A stretch of DNA of 64,000 bases from Tenebrio molitor (Eukaryota; Arthropoda; Insecta; Coleoptera; Tenebrionidae), in NCBI RefSeq assembly GCF_963966145.1, contig NC_091047.1:26288001-26352000 (forward strand), written 5' to 3'. Of the stretch, positions 21,791 to 33,710 are shown piece by piece; positions within the stretch are counted from its first letter, which is position 1; each line of letters opens with the position of its first letter. Position numbers and translations under genes: made by a program. A model generated the notes under the pieces. The model did no database searches. It had not been told where the DNA came from and was given only the letters and a program-made list of their open reading frames with translations.

Positions 21791-24184
21791 AAATCTCTTG
21801 TATTGGTTTTGGAATTTATACAATTAAAATTAAAACATTTGTTATAATGAAATCCTCGCACTTTAATTTTGCAAACTTAACAATATTAACCACATCTTTT
21901 GCAGTTTGGCGTTAATTGGACAAATCCAAAAAGGTTGTTCCTCATTGGCAACCATATATTTACGACTATTACACATTTGTGTTGTACACAGTAATATTAA
22001 TTTTATTGGCTGTTGTGACTGCAACTCATGCAGAACACACAAAATTAGCGCCCGTTCTGTTTATTTGATGAAAAATTAATAGATCAAAGCTTGTACTTGT
22101 GATTTCGTCATTTACAAAACACGAAAATTTCATTACAAGTTAATTTTATTTCAACCGTATTCATTCAGAGCTAGTTGTTTGCGTTTAAACTTTGTTTTTA
22201 TATTTTCCCATTTGAAGCAAAACGGTCTTTAACAGACAAAGTAATTAAAAGCAGTTAATTACACGGCCGGTTCTTTTTATTTTAATATTCAGTAGTTAAG
22301 CGTTTTAAAGCATTTATTAAACAATCTTGCGCTTTTTATTCAAGATCGTAAAGGACTTCATTTAATTGTTGTTCGTGTCCCCTAACGAGCTACAATTTAT
22401 CGAGATACATTTCCGTGATAACGAGCGAATCCGCTGATACAAGCCGACAAAGTGGAAAGACTTCGATTAGCATGCGTGAGGAATATCCCGTAGAACCGTT
22501 TATAAATCGTTCTGGTTTATAGATAACATACACATCAAATACAGGTCCCCGCTGAATGTCTAACTTTGTGCAAAAGAGAATTGGTATATTTCTTTTATAC
22601 TACATAATACACGGGAATAAATGACAAATAGAGGAAAAAATCCCATCTGCCAGTGACACGACATTTTAACCGAGTGAGTACACGGTCTGCTCGGAAAATA
22701 AACTGATTTCGCTGTTTTAGCCCGTGGGGTAGGTCGAGCGGGGGCAATGTGGGGGCTCAGGTGTCGGTACTCGGCCAAATTCGTTCCCTGCTATTACAAT
22801 ATCCATTTTGTTTTGCATTACGCCAACAGTGGAATCAGACAGCACGTTACCGGCAAGATTCACCGGAAACGAAACGATCGTTTCTGATCCGAGTCCGTGA
22901 AAGTGTACGTTTTTGAAAATGAAAATGGGAAGACGCTAAAACAATACTTTTATTTAATTGGTTTCACTACAATGCAGCGACACATTTCCAACCTTAAAAT
23001 AGACAGTATTTACTTTGTGTCCTGTTATATATTTCTGAGATATACAGGGTGTTAGGGAATGGTCTCCCAAGAATTTCAGGGTGAATTTATGGAGGAAAAT
23101 ATGGTCGAAAACCACCATTTCTTCCCAACATGGGATGCATCCATTTCCAGCTTTACGTTTCAAATGTATTGTGAGTTGCATTTTCAATACCGTCGCGCTC
23201 ATAATTAATCGTATAATTATGGAAGAAAATTTGTTGTACAGTTTTTCGACAATTTTTGTTGTCTTAGAATTTCTTGAAAAGATTGCAGATTGCTTTTCGA
23301 AAATAGTAATTATTATTTCATGGACTTATATTTAGATCTGAGGAAACCCTCCTGTGTTTGCTACTACTACTGTTTAATCTTTACCTATTAGAGGTCTTGG
23401 ATTTTCTCTTGGGCTATGAGTCATATCTGCGCACACGACGAATATCGGTCTCAAGTAGGTGCTACAAACCGACTGGAAAACATCGTCATTCGTTACGTAA
23501 GTTCCGTCCCTCTCTCGTCTATTTGTATGTATTTAAATTTGAAAATAGTCGACGTTTTCAGTTTTCACTTTTCAGTAAAAATGTGTACAAAATAAGTTAT
23601 GTCAAAATAAATGTAATTCAGTGACTATAGAACGGGGTCTTAGTAGATTATAGCTCATGGAGTATCGTAGAGGTCTAGTTTATTTAATTTATTTGATTTA
23701 TTTAATTCAAGTTAATGTAAGATTCTGAGCATAATATTAATTGTTACATATTTCAACACCATTCTCCTTTTTTTTATGAAATTTGAAAAATGACGATGTT
23801 GCCGTGTTTTCTCTTAAGCTGATGTATATCAAATGATGTATTGCCCCAGATAGTATGAGGCGAATATGTCAAAATGCGCCATTGTTATTTTTCTGAAGTG
23901 TGATTGCATTTTTCAAAAGAACTATTTTAAAGAAGCTGACTTTTCTATTTTCCTGAAGTCATTGAATTATTTGCTAAAACTACTTTTTTCTTGTGCCCAC
24001 AAATCTTTTTATATAAAATTCCATTTCCCAAAAAACAACGTTATTTTTGAGTACGAGCTTTCAAATTCCGACCGCGAAACCTAGTTTTGACTAAACAGTA
24101 GCTTCTAAATAATCACCGAAATCCCCAATCCGATAATATTGTTCCCAGGCATAACAGTACATACGGCAGTAAACTGCTTACACA
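21791..24184. other. mixed non-coding region
   Basis: GC-enriched unique blocks at about 22360-22560 and 22660-22910 may be regulatory. At 22960-23200 a TACAGGGTGTTAGGG end (23042) begins a probable transposon fragment whose minus frame reads KRKAGNGCIPCWEEMVVFDH. The rest is AT-rich with no supported gene. Confidence 0.35.
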
Positions 24185-24314
24185 ATGGTGCTGTCGAAAG
24201 CTCCTTCAGCACATTGTACCGTGAAGTGGCATTTCATTAACGACCGTTTCAGGCTGGTCCGCGACCGCATTCGGTTGCATTTACGACCGCCTCCACATGG
24301 TATTGCCTTTGGAG
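24185..24314 (+). other. isolated first-exon-like ORF with strong splice donor
   Basis: ATG 24185 in context CACAATGG opens MVLSKAPSAHCTVKWHFIND... for 43 codons plus one base, then meets GGAG|GTAAGT at 24315. The stretch is markedly GC-rich compared with both sides. No downstream exon could be identified in the window, so the gene, if real, has a long first intron. The opposite strand is also open here, so composition bias is an alternative explanation. Product unknown. Confidence 0.35.
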
Positions 24315-25989
24315 GTAAGTGACTGCACCAAACCAGTGCATGTCGGAATAAACCAGGTATGTAACCGGAATCGAAAGCGCTTTCAAGGTACTTACCGAAA
24401 CGTATAACAATGAAAGCTTTTTCGCATTTCAGAGCCAATATATTAAAATACCGAATCTGCAAACTTTCAACAGCTTACTCGTAACCACCGAAGCAAAATT
24501 CCAAGATATTGTTATTTTAGAGCGGAATATTCGGTTTGGTTTGTGCTTGTTCCAACAACTAGTTGTTCTGAATTAATTTCCTGATTTATTCAGAAGCGTT
24601 CACTAATAATAATTAAAGGAAACAGTGGAGGCGTTTCAATTTTTTTTTTCAACTTTTATGTATTCATGTAGCTCATTATGCATCAAAGCTTAATAAGTAA
24701 ATCCACTTTCGGTAGTCTTTTTATTTGAGCTGAATGTGGGAAATGGGGATTGCATGCAAATTACATATTAAATTACAATTTGATATTGGATTGCTGAGAG
24801 GAATTTAATAAAGTGATGAAAACCTGCAGCAGTATATAAGTCAGAAATGTAGCACTGGAAATGATAAATGAAGACACTTTCATGTGAGGGCGTACAAACT
24901 CATGTCTAATTTAAACATAGCACAGGCGCTGTGAATTAAACAACGCTTAGTTTTTATTCATTGGAATTAACAATTCAAACAAAATAACAACTTACCGTTG
25001 ATCCATTTTAATTAAAAATAACTTAGATTTTTTTGTTATTGTTGTTTATTCTGAGGTTTCAATATCAAAACCAGATGCACCAAATGTTGGCAAGGAAACA
25101 CAAAAATCGACCTGTTTCGGGATTTTTTACTAAAATTGCCCATGTCCAAGTTGTGAATTTTATTCCAGTTAAAGTTTCCACACTGTATAGTTATAATAAT
25201 TATTGTATAACTACATATTTATTTATTCAACGCAGATAATAATTTACCTTGTTGAAGTCAGGACAACCAGTCTTATAAATTAATTAGAGGGATTAAAAAA
25301 TAATCGGTTTGCTCCACTTTCGTGTGAGAACTTCTTGGTAAACCACAATTTCGGTTTCTCTCATGAAGCAAATTTAAATAGATGATGACTGTCACTCACC
25401 TTACTACACCTAGCTCCAGGCCAATATACTGTTTCAATGTTTGACCCCAGAAAGAATAAATAAAATATTAGTGAAGTCTGTATAAAATGTGGTGGAAGTT
25501 GTATTTGGGGGAAGATCTGATTGAGGTTACAATTCTGTCAAGGGTATGAAATATAAAGAAATATCAAAAGATGAAATCATGTGTAAGTATCAAAATAGAT
25601 ATTTTGATTTATATGAAATTAAAGGATGTAAATGTAAATTGCAGTAACCGTCAAATATATACAAATTTGTTCCTTGTTAGTATCACTACCGACTGTAAAC
25701 TGTAAACACACCCTGGGTGAGCAACTGCTCCCAATGATTGCTGCAGAAATTCTATATATACGTCTTGGTTTGCCTTTTTCGTTACCCTTGTGAAACAAGG
25801 GTAAAACTGTAGGTCAAGAAACACTGTAATAATTACAGAAAACCTCATCAAAATATATCTAATAGCTTTTTACTTGTAGTCACACAAGGGATACGTATGT
25901 AAGAGTACGTAAATGCTACCGTTTATAATACGTTGTCATTTCATTAATTTCTTTATATTAGGTTATATTTGCTTTATTTTTTATACATG
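24315..25989. other. AT-rich stretch, nothing recognised
   Basis: If the 24185 ORF is an exon, this would be intronic. No repeats with clear ends or coding segments were found. Confidence 0.4.
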
Positions 25990-26960
25990 CGAGAGATATT
26001 TGAAAATATAAATTTCTAACTCCAAAAAAAACGTGAGATTCTTTTATAACTGGTTTAATAATTTTTCTACGCCATCTCTCTGGAGAATAGTATTTACCTT
26101 CTCCAGGAATGTTATAATCTTTTCATGACCTCCTGAAGTAATGTTTATTCCAAGTAGGCAATGTATTTCTCAATAACTGCGATAACTTTTTCATATCGTG
26201 AAAATCTCTTTACAACCATTAATTATTTAATTTAATTGAGAGGAAATAGTCCAACGCAGATAATAAAATGCGTTTACCAATACAGAGGACAGAGATACGA
26301 GTATACCGTTGTTGAACATTTGCCACAACAACTGCCAAAGCGTGGACACGTGTGTGATAGTACAGTATTCTTCTTGGTCATTTCTGGTCTCATCTCTCTT
26401 AATCTGACTCAGAAAATTCACAAATACTCCATCATAATTTATCTTCTTGGCAGAATGTCAATTGTTATAAATAATTCTCCCGGAATCTACAGGGACTAAC
26501 GTAAATCTCTCTGGTAAATGTAACTGTGTTCAGTTTTTTGGAAGAGGACAGTCTTTCTGATGTAGAGCAACAGATTCAGGTTTCATTGATGTTAAAAAAT
26601 CTTCACAAATTTTTGGTTTTTACGTGAATTGCTGTAAATTGTCCTTAGTAACTTACCATTCGACATGCTTTTGCCCAGTTGTTAACAGCTGAGGAATTAA
26701 TCATGTAGAGATTTTTGACTTCCTTAGATCTTGTGCTAAATATGATACATCCTCCCCATTGAAGCTACTTGTGGTGCTTTAGCATTACTATTGTTGTGCT
26801 GCTACGGTAGAGAAAATTTTGAAAGCTCTTACGTCTCGTTGAAAAGACTTCTTCATCAATGACCAAACACTGTGGCCAACCGATTGGGGTGTGATTTTGA
26901 TTATGGAAGTATCGAGTGCGATTCTCTAACTGTATTTTTTTTTGGAGGTTTCCCACACCA
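25990..26960 (-). pseudogene. decayed coding tract of unknown family
   Basis: Reading right to left, protein-like segments follow each other in changing frames: TRYFHNQNHTPIGWPQCLVI...STRRKSFQNFLY (26960-26770), INSSAVNNWAKACRMV ending at a GTAAGT donor (about 26654), FVNFLSQIKRDETRNDQEEY...VSTLWQLLWQMFNNGILVSL (to stop 26227), then KRFSRYEKVIAVIEKYIAYL and GGHEKIITFLEKVNTILQRD (26220-26040). Stops and shifts separate them. I do not recognise the protein; it may be a decayed host gene copy or transposon protein. The composition is too protein-like over 900 bp to be chance, in my judgement. Confidence 0.4.
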
Positions 26961-27115
26961 TAAATAGCCGAATGCTTTGGTCAGTAACTCCACCCCTCAG
27001 TACTTCAGTCGCATCCTTCCAAACGTATCTCTCTGGCAATTCCATAGCCACCTCGATTTCCAACCCGGTAGCCAAAAAAGTGAGGAAAGCCTCAACAGCC
27101 AGCTCTCCACGGAAA
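26937..27115 (+). mobile_element. truncated SINE, same family as 44574-44872
   Basis: Starts within the body of the family (GGAGGTTTCCCACACCAT) and follows the other copy through GCCGAATGCTTTGGTCAGTA, CTCAGTACTTCAGTCGCATCC and GGAAAGCCTCAACAGCC. The tRNA-like head is missing, as in a 5'-truncated copy. Confidence 0.55.
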
Positions 27116-27338
27116 AAATAAAAAATGATCCTTCATCCGTTTTTAATCGTGGTATATGAAGATGCACTCATGCAGATTAACTATCATGGCGGCTTTAATT
27201 TCTTTTGGAAATTCGTCAAAACATTTATCAAAAATATTTTTTTTGCATTCATATTAACGATAATGGTACAAAAATTTGGATAAATTGAAATCACAGATTC
27301 AGATTGGACTTTTCTCAAATTACTCTCTGTATCATATG

Positions 27339-27550
27339 TACAGGGTCCTTATAAATGATTGTCCCATCCCAGTATATGTTGGTGCCTCATAACATGAGTG
27401 AGACTAGTATCGCCGATAGGTGGTGCTACCGGCAGTAGTGGAAATCTGTCTACTAGTTTGTCTAACGTTGCGAAGCAGGCGACACATCCAAAATTTCCCT
27501 GAGTTTTCAACGCCAACTGCGATGGGACAATCATTTATAATGATCCTGTA
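27339..27550. mobile_element. MITE, 212 bp, TACAGGGTCCTTATAAATGA ends
   Basis: Inverted repeats of about 30 bp: the left end TACAGGGTCCTTATAAATGA continues into TTGTCCCATC, and the right end GATGGGACAATCATTTATAA continues into TGATCCTGTA. Outer TA on both sides fits a Tc1/mariner-type target. No coding capacity; the internal short ORFs are shadows. Confidence 0.8.
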
Positions 27551-28674
27551 TATAATATACAATAATAATTGTTATTGCAGCTATAATTATTATTTGAAAA
27601 CTCGATAATAATATTTATTTCTATGATAAAGATTGTAAAAGGAGGAATAATTGGGAGCAGGAAAATAGATAATAATACTTTTTCAAATGCTTTGATTCCT
27701 CTTTATATTATTGAAATGATGAGGGGAAACCTGCTTGTCAAGTCGTGCCACATAGTGGAGCTCCACCTTTAGAGAGAATTTACAAGGCTCCGGTGAAAAT
27801 CGTTATAAAACTCCGGGAATATTTGTAGTGAATGAAGGCCGAAAATATCGTCTCCCGTTCTGATGATTATATCGTGTAGGAAATTTGAGTCAGGCAGCGA
27901 ACGAGCGCATCATCAATGTAATGTAATTTGAGGGTAACATCGTACATAAAGCTTTACAATATTAAGGACACGTTCCGGTGCCAATATAAAAAGGTCGGTC
28001 TCGTCCCCCAGTGACACACACACACTTCCTCATTTTGGCCTTTAAGCCCCGTTCTGTCCCTTTGATTGATACGAAACATCGCTCGTCGCTACGGATAAAA
28101 GGCGCAACGCTCTTATCTGTTCCTCTTTTTAAGTGTAAATTGAACTTCAGGTATTTCTTTCACAATCTCAAACTCGAGATGTTTGAATGTTGTCGAGGAC
28201 GTGCCTAAAATGAGATAACATTTGTGCAGTCCTTTGAGTTGTTTTAATTTGGCGCTACTACAGGATTGCAACCGGAATCATTTTCGCCATGGCCATCACG
28301 AAATTAAATTTTCTGCGAATATGATGGGATTCCTACTGGATGGCCGTCAAAATAAAACCAACGCAGACACGTCTTTATAAAGGTGGTAAAAATAAAACAA
28401 ATAAGTTTAGTTAAGAAGCCGCACAATTGAGACAGTTCCATACTTCAATTTTTACCAGATGTAATCTTGAGCTAAACAGATAGTGACAATTTTAATAAGT
28501 GATAGACTTCAATGCTTAACTTTTCTAAATAAGTTACTTTATGTAAAATTGTGTTACAATAGTACATAATTTATGTTTCGCTCAACTTTAATGACTTGAT
28601 TTATGATAATGTGTACCTACAAGTTATAAACTGCCATTTTACTGGAATAGTTCAATAACAGTCATTTATAACAA
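27551..28674. other. unique DNA with a GC-enriched block
   Basis: 27700-28350 is richer in GC and CpG than its flanks, with no recognisable exon. A 65-codon frame at 28011-28208 has no domain. Candidate regulatory DNA. Confidence 0.3.
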
Positions 28675-28758
28675 GTGTTCAATTGAAAAGTTCATCGAAT
28701 TTTAAAAAATATATTTTTTTTAAATTCGATGAACTTTTCAATTGAACACCTGTTATAA
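28675..28758. repeat. near-perfect 84-bp hairpin
   Basis: Arms of about 39 bp: TTATAACAAGTGTTCAATTG continuing to AAAAGTTCATCGAATTT, and its complement ending AATTGAACACCTGTTATAA, with only a couple of mismatches around an A/T loop. Near-identity of the arms suggests recent origin or ongoing arm correction. Confidence 0.75.
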
Positions 28759-29071
28759 GTGCATAAAATAGTACATGTTTTTTATGAATGGAAAATTTGA
28801 CTGCAGGCGAGGCGTAGGCAATTCCATGAGTTCCAAACTAAATTTTTTCTACGATTGTAATTTGAAAAATCAACATCAGAACACAAATCTAAAATCTCAC
28901 ATTTGTTAAACCAACATCGGGAGACACTTGGGGACATCCTGTATATTATACATACATTTTATCTTTCTGCACTCCTTCATATAAACTTTAACTATGCCAA
29001 ATCTCACACTCCTCCGTGGGCGCAATTTGCTTAAAAACGGCTACAAAGTTTTTCCTTCACGTATTAATATA

Positions 29072-29499
29072 CAGTCTGTCCAAAAAGTCTGGAAACACCC
29101 AAGAAAATAGAATAGAATGATTTTCGAGAAAAACGCGAAAACAGGTGAACTAGCGTTTTCAAAAAGCTTTCTGTTGATAGTATCTGTTTGCTGTTTTTGA
29201 TGACCTTGAAAGTGTTATGATGTCATCAGAGGTTTTTTTAAAGGCAACGTCGCATTTTTACTACCGTTTTTAATAGATCTACCACACGGTCAAAAAAAAT
29301 TTCAATTTACATAAGAAATTTCCTGAAAAAACCTAATTTTTTTTATAACATAATAACGTTTTCAAGGTCATCAAAAAGACCGAACCGACACTATCAGCAG
29401 AAAGCTTTTTTAAAACACTAATTGACCTGTCTTTAGATTTTTTCAAAAATTATGCGTTACGTTCTCATTTGGGTGTTTCCAGACTTTTAGGACACACTG
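29072..29499. mobile_element. mariner-type MITE, 428 bp
   Basis: Ends CAGTCTGTCCAAAAAGTCTG and (complement) CAGACTTTTAGGACACACTG, with TA on both sides. The inverted similarity continues inward (GGAAACACCC; then GAAAGCTTT / AAAGCTTTC and AAGGTCATCAAAA / TTTTGATGACCTT), so nearly the whole element folds back. Non-coding. Confidence 0.8.
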
Positions 29500-32400
29500 T
29501 ATAGATTTCTATAAATAAAATTTAAACATTGAATGTCATTCATTTCTCAACTTCCAAATAAAATTGTTAATATGTATAATGTTAATAACCGATTGGATTG
29601 GTCATAAACTCTTGTAAAGCTGTCGAATCAATCACACTTGCTGAGGTCTTGATGTACATATTACAAGCACTCGACGACAATGTGGACAGTCGTATTTCAA
29701 CACACAAAACAAATATTTGTCAAAAACCTAGTACAATATGAAAATAACAGTTAAACTAAATGCAGCCAAATCTCCATTGCTAATACCCTTTGGTAGGTAA
29801 ACCAAACAAGTACGTACATAATTGCTGGCGGGTATATCTTGTAATTATTGTCTTTCTAAACAATAATAGAGAAGCCGGATGATAATGTGCTTTTATTGCA
29901 ATAACTCACAATGAACTGAGCTAAATTCCCAAGTAATGATGTGTTGTCGACTAGGTGTAATTTATTTCCAGTTTCCTATTTTACTACAATATTAACAAAT
30001 GAACTTAAGTTCAGTTTCGAACAAAGCTCCAACAGTATCGTGATCGTTACTGATTCGTTTCTGTTGAAACTTGCTGGTATTTAACAATTTACTTGCTCCC
30101 CTTTGTACATCTTTATTTTCGTAAAATATGTTACAAACAGAACTCGCTTTATATTATTTGCAACTCGCATGTGCTGTAACACGAAAATATCCCAGAGCTT
30201 TTGTTGATTTGGCTTTTAGTTTAAGTGGGGATAGTGCGTGAAGACTTGAAAGTGAGGCAGACGTGTGTGTAATCACTCCGCGAATTTCGAGTTTTAGTAA
30301 GATTTTTGACAGACATTTGGTGAATCGTGAATAGTTGGATCAAGTTCTCAAGAGGATAGTTCACTTTTATTTTTGGCGTAATTTTCTGTTGTAAAATTTG
30401 GGGCAGTTTGGATCCGTTGGTCTGTACCCTCGAGGTAGCATTTGGAAGGTTGTAAGTATCGCTTTTTATTTGGTTCACTTGCTCCATTGGATAAAAGTGC
30501 GAGCCGAGTCGTGGTTTTTTTGTTGGCCAGTTAACTCGACCGCCATCGCTAACAGTTTTTGCTCCTCTTCGTTATCGCTGAGAAAACTGTAAGCACGATG
30601 TTATCATTATCAATTATAATTGCCACTTAATTATTATTTATATGTATTTTTATTTTGGATTTATTTGTACCCTGACACTGTTACACTTCGGACAGTGGTA
30701 ACAGTTTTAGTTACCGAACTGTTCACATCCCTCCAATTTGAAAAGGGAGCTCTGACATATAGCGAGCTTAAGGGATCTTTGGCGCCCTATCAGCCTCACT
30801 TGCGGACGACCCCCAACAATCATCTGAGTTAGATCAGGCATTTTTAGTTTTCTTCTCCTCCTGATCTTTTAAATAAAACACGTATCTAATATGATATGTA
30901 GAAAATAATCGAAAAGAAAACAAATCAAAGCAGACGTTGCCAATTATCGGTCATGTCGTATCGGAATTTTATACAAATAAGCGTTCAATGCATGGCCGTA
31001 GACAATTTGTGGTCTCAAATGGTACTGTATAATAATTTAATAAACCATACCTGATGAATTTTAGATATTGGAATTATAATTGTGCATTTCATTATTATCT
31101 GATAATGGAAAAAATTTATAAAATAAACAAGAGCAACATTTTACATTCTTAAGAATGGGTAATTTACTAACTTTAGGGCCACACGCGACGCCACTGGTAA
31201 GCAGATTTTACGGTGAAATGTCAAACAAAACGTCAATTTTACAGTAACGGTGTCGTCGTTAACCTTGAAAAAAATTGTTCGATTTCGGACGTTTTCTGTA
31301 ATTGCATGTGACAATTATCCCAGAATAAGTGGTAAAATGTGTTTTACCATTGAAAATAAAGGATTAATTATAATTATTAACAATTAATTAATTAATAATA
31401 GATTTTTCGATTGGTAGGCAATCAATAAAATTACTGTGTATAGCAAGTATACATATGTGTAAGATCAAGCTAAGAAAGACGTTTCGATAAAACAAAAGAT
31501 GAGGTAGCATTTTTAATTTTTTTTCTTGTTGATTACGTTGTACATGGAGTTGCATAGTATAGTCGTTCAGGAACTCTAAAGTTATACTGCACTGAAAGAG
31601 ACTATCGGAAAAACCCTTTTTCAAAGTACACTAAATGCAGAAAATGTTTGCATAATGTATAGTAGTACATTATAACAAATTATGATACTGAAACCATTTG
31701 AAAAATAATGTTTTAAAATAAAATAAAATGAAAGTAAAACTAAATTAAAAATCAAAGAGACATTGTAACGCTCTGGATAGGGCAAAAATAGCACTAGGGT
31801 CCTAAACGAAAAAAAAAAAAATAGTGTGACCTAGAGAGAAAAGGGATTGATTCTTCTGATAGGACAAAAATAAGTAGGTTTGTACAGTCGCGAGCATTAA
31901 ATCTTGGTCCTCAAGGTCATTTTGAAATTTCCCGCTACCGTCACAAATTTTGCCTGCTTAATTAGGCCCAATGTCAATAAAACGTCAATCAAAAAGTAAA
32001 TTGTCTAAGTTTTATTCTAAACATTCAAAATTATGGCCCCAATATCGTATTTTAACAGAGTAAAAATTATTTCGCTGATAGAAACGGATGTGTCAGAAAC
32101 TAGGGTGGCAACCCAGTTGGGACTTCCAAAAAGTTGACAAGATCTTGACAAGACAAGGCAAATAAAATTTATTAGAGGTTATGCCCGTTTCACATTAAAG
32201 CACTTTCCATTGCGTCAAACAATGACCTTGATGACCAAAATTTATTGCTCACGATTGTAAATTAGAAGACATTCATGGAAAACCATAATGCTAACACACA
32301 GAATAAATATTTATTTTTAAATTTCTTTTCTTCTCGGATGGTCAAAATGATTAGATGTGTGCTTAGGACAGCATTAATTATAACTGTTTTGTAACTACGT

Positions 32401-33386
32401 GCGATATTTATTTCATTACAAAAGTCACAGATGTATCAAGGTTCTATAATTTATTTCAGACCTGTGTAAGATTTGTGTTTCTTCTTGGGGCTCGGGGATA
32501 TCCATTTTATATTTATCATGATGTCACCATCTTGTCGATTCGATTAGATATATTTATTTATAACCTGTGCCGTTCTATTTTCGTTTTCTTATTTCATATG
32601 TTTTTTATATTACATTAATTATGTATTAATTAATATTCATTAACTTAAAGTTGATTTAAAAAGTTTCAAATTAATTTCGTTATCCCTATTAGTGTTACCC
32701 TCACTACTTTTTATACCCACTTTTGTGTTTTTTTACTTCTTTTATTCTTGAGTGTAACAGTTTACAATCTCAATTTCGTTTTCACCGTATTGAATTTTAT
32801 CGTATTATTTATAATCGTTAAGAATATTTTTCTTTTGTTGTATTTTATTAATTATTAATTTATTGTGATATTGGGATGAAATTATTATTTGATCTGTTGT
32901 ATGATGGAAATTATCTACTTACGCAAATGATCTCTTCTAACAAAAAAATCCCTAGAAACATGTTTGTATTTTCGGTCGATTTGTCAATAAATAATTCAGA
33001 TGGTCGAAAGAATTATTGACTGCGGATCAAAGCCACAGTTTCCAATAAGCTGAAATCGGAAGCGGTTTTCTATTTTTTAAAAGCATCATTTCGGGTGAAA
33101 GAAGCCCTTTTGAAAATATAAATTTAGAAAAATTGTATTTGGGCGTCCTCCCCAACGACGTTACCATAATGGGAATGATGAAATTTTTTCTGATCAACAA
33201 TCCCCACAAATAGGGCATCGAAAGCGCGGGATAAATCCACTTTAAGTGACAAGTCAATAAGTCTAAAGCATTACACAGCACTAAATGTAATAAAAAGTAA
33301 AACGGTGGAGCTTTATTCAATAGGCCATATTTCACGATAGCGCAAGAAGTCAGTCCGCACCATTTACACTAATATATCTGTAATCG
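29500..33386. other. long AT-rich region with few features
   Basis: 30380-30600 is GC-enriched and 30398-30592 is open without a recognised product. 31388-31624 is listed separately. The rest, including 31640-33000, is very AT-rich. No genes supported. Confidence 0.4.
31388..31624 (-). repeat. dispersed repeat with shared peptide-coding segment, copy 2
   Basis: The minus frame encodes KMLPHLLFYRNVFLSLI, matching RVLPHLLFYRSVFLSLI of the + frame at 21484-21750. The DNA similarity covers GATGAGGTAGCA...TTTCTTGTTGAT and GATCAAGCTAAGAAA. An old copy of the same unknown element. Confidence 0.55.
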
Positions 33387-33710
33387 ATGAGGGATGAAGA
33401 AGTTATCTGCCCCTCAGTTAATTGCATTCTTTACTCCGGTACAGCCGAAAGCGGACGTCGCTTTTGCCGACTCGTGTTCATTACAGACGTTTCCAGTTAT
33501 GTGATTACTTCCCAACCGGAAACGTCGCGCTCTCGCGTCGGCTCCGGGCGACGATTGAAAGAAAATATTTTTTCTGGACATTGTCGAAATGCCGATGAAA
33601 TATTCATAAAAGCTCCCCCGGCAGCTGTTGCGTCTAAGGGTTCCACTGTTTCAACACAAATTCGAAATACAGAAAATGCACAACGTACAAAGGACAACAC
33701 AGGAAAGTAA
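33387..33710 (+). other. GC-enriched 107-codon ORF
   Basis: ATG 33387 opens MRDEEVICPSVNCILYSGTA... through a CpG-rich tract (CGCGCTCTCGCGTCGGCTCC) to TAA. The complementary strand is also open for 91 codons. No domain, signal or splice partner was seen. It may be a coding exon or conserved regulatory sequence. Confidence 0.25.

Noticed and set aside
23358..24084. Two + strand ORFs of 88 and 72 codons
   Set aside because: AT-driven composition, no splice logic and no motifs.
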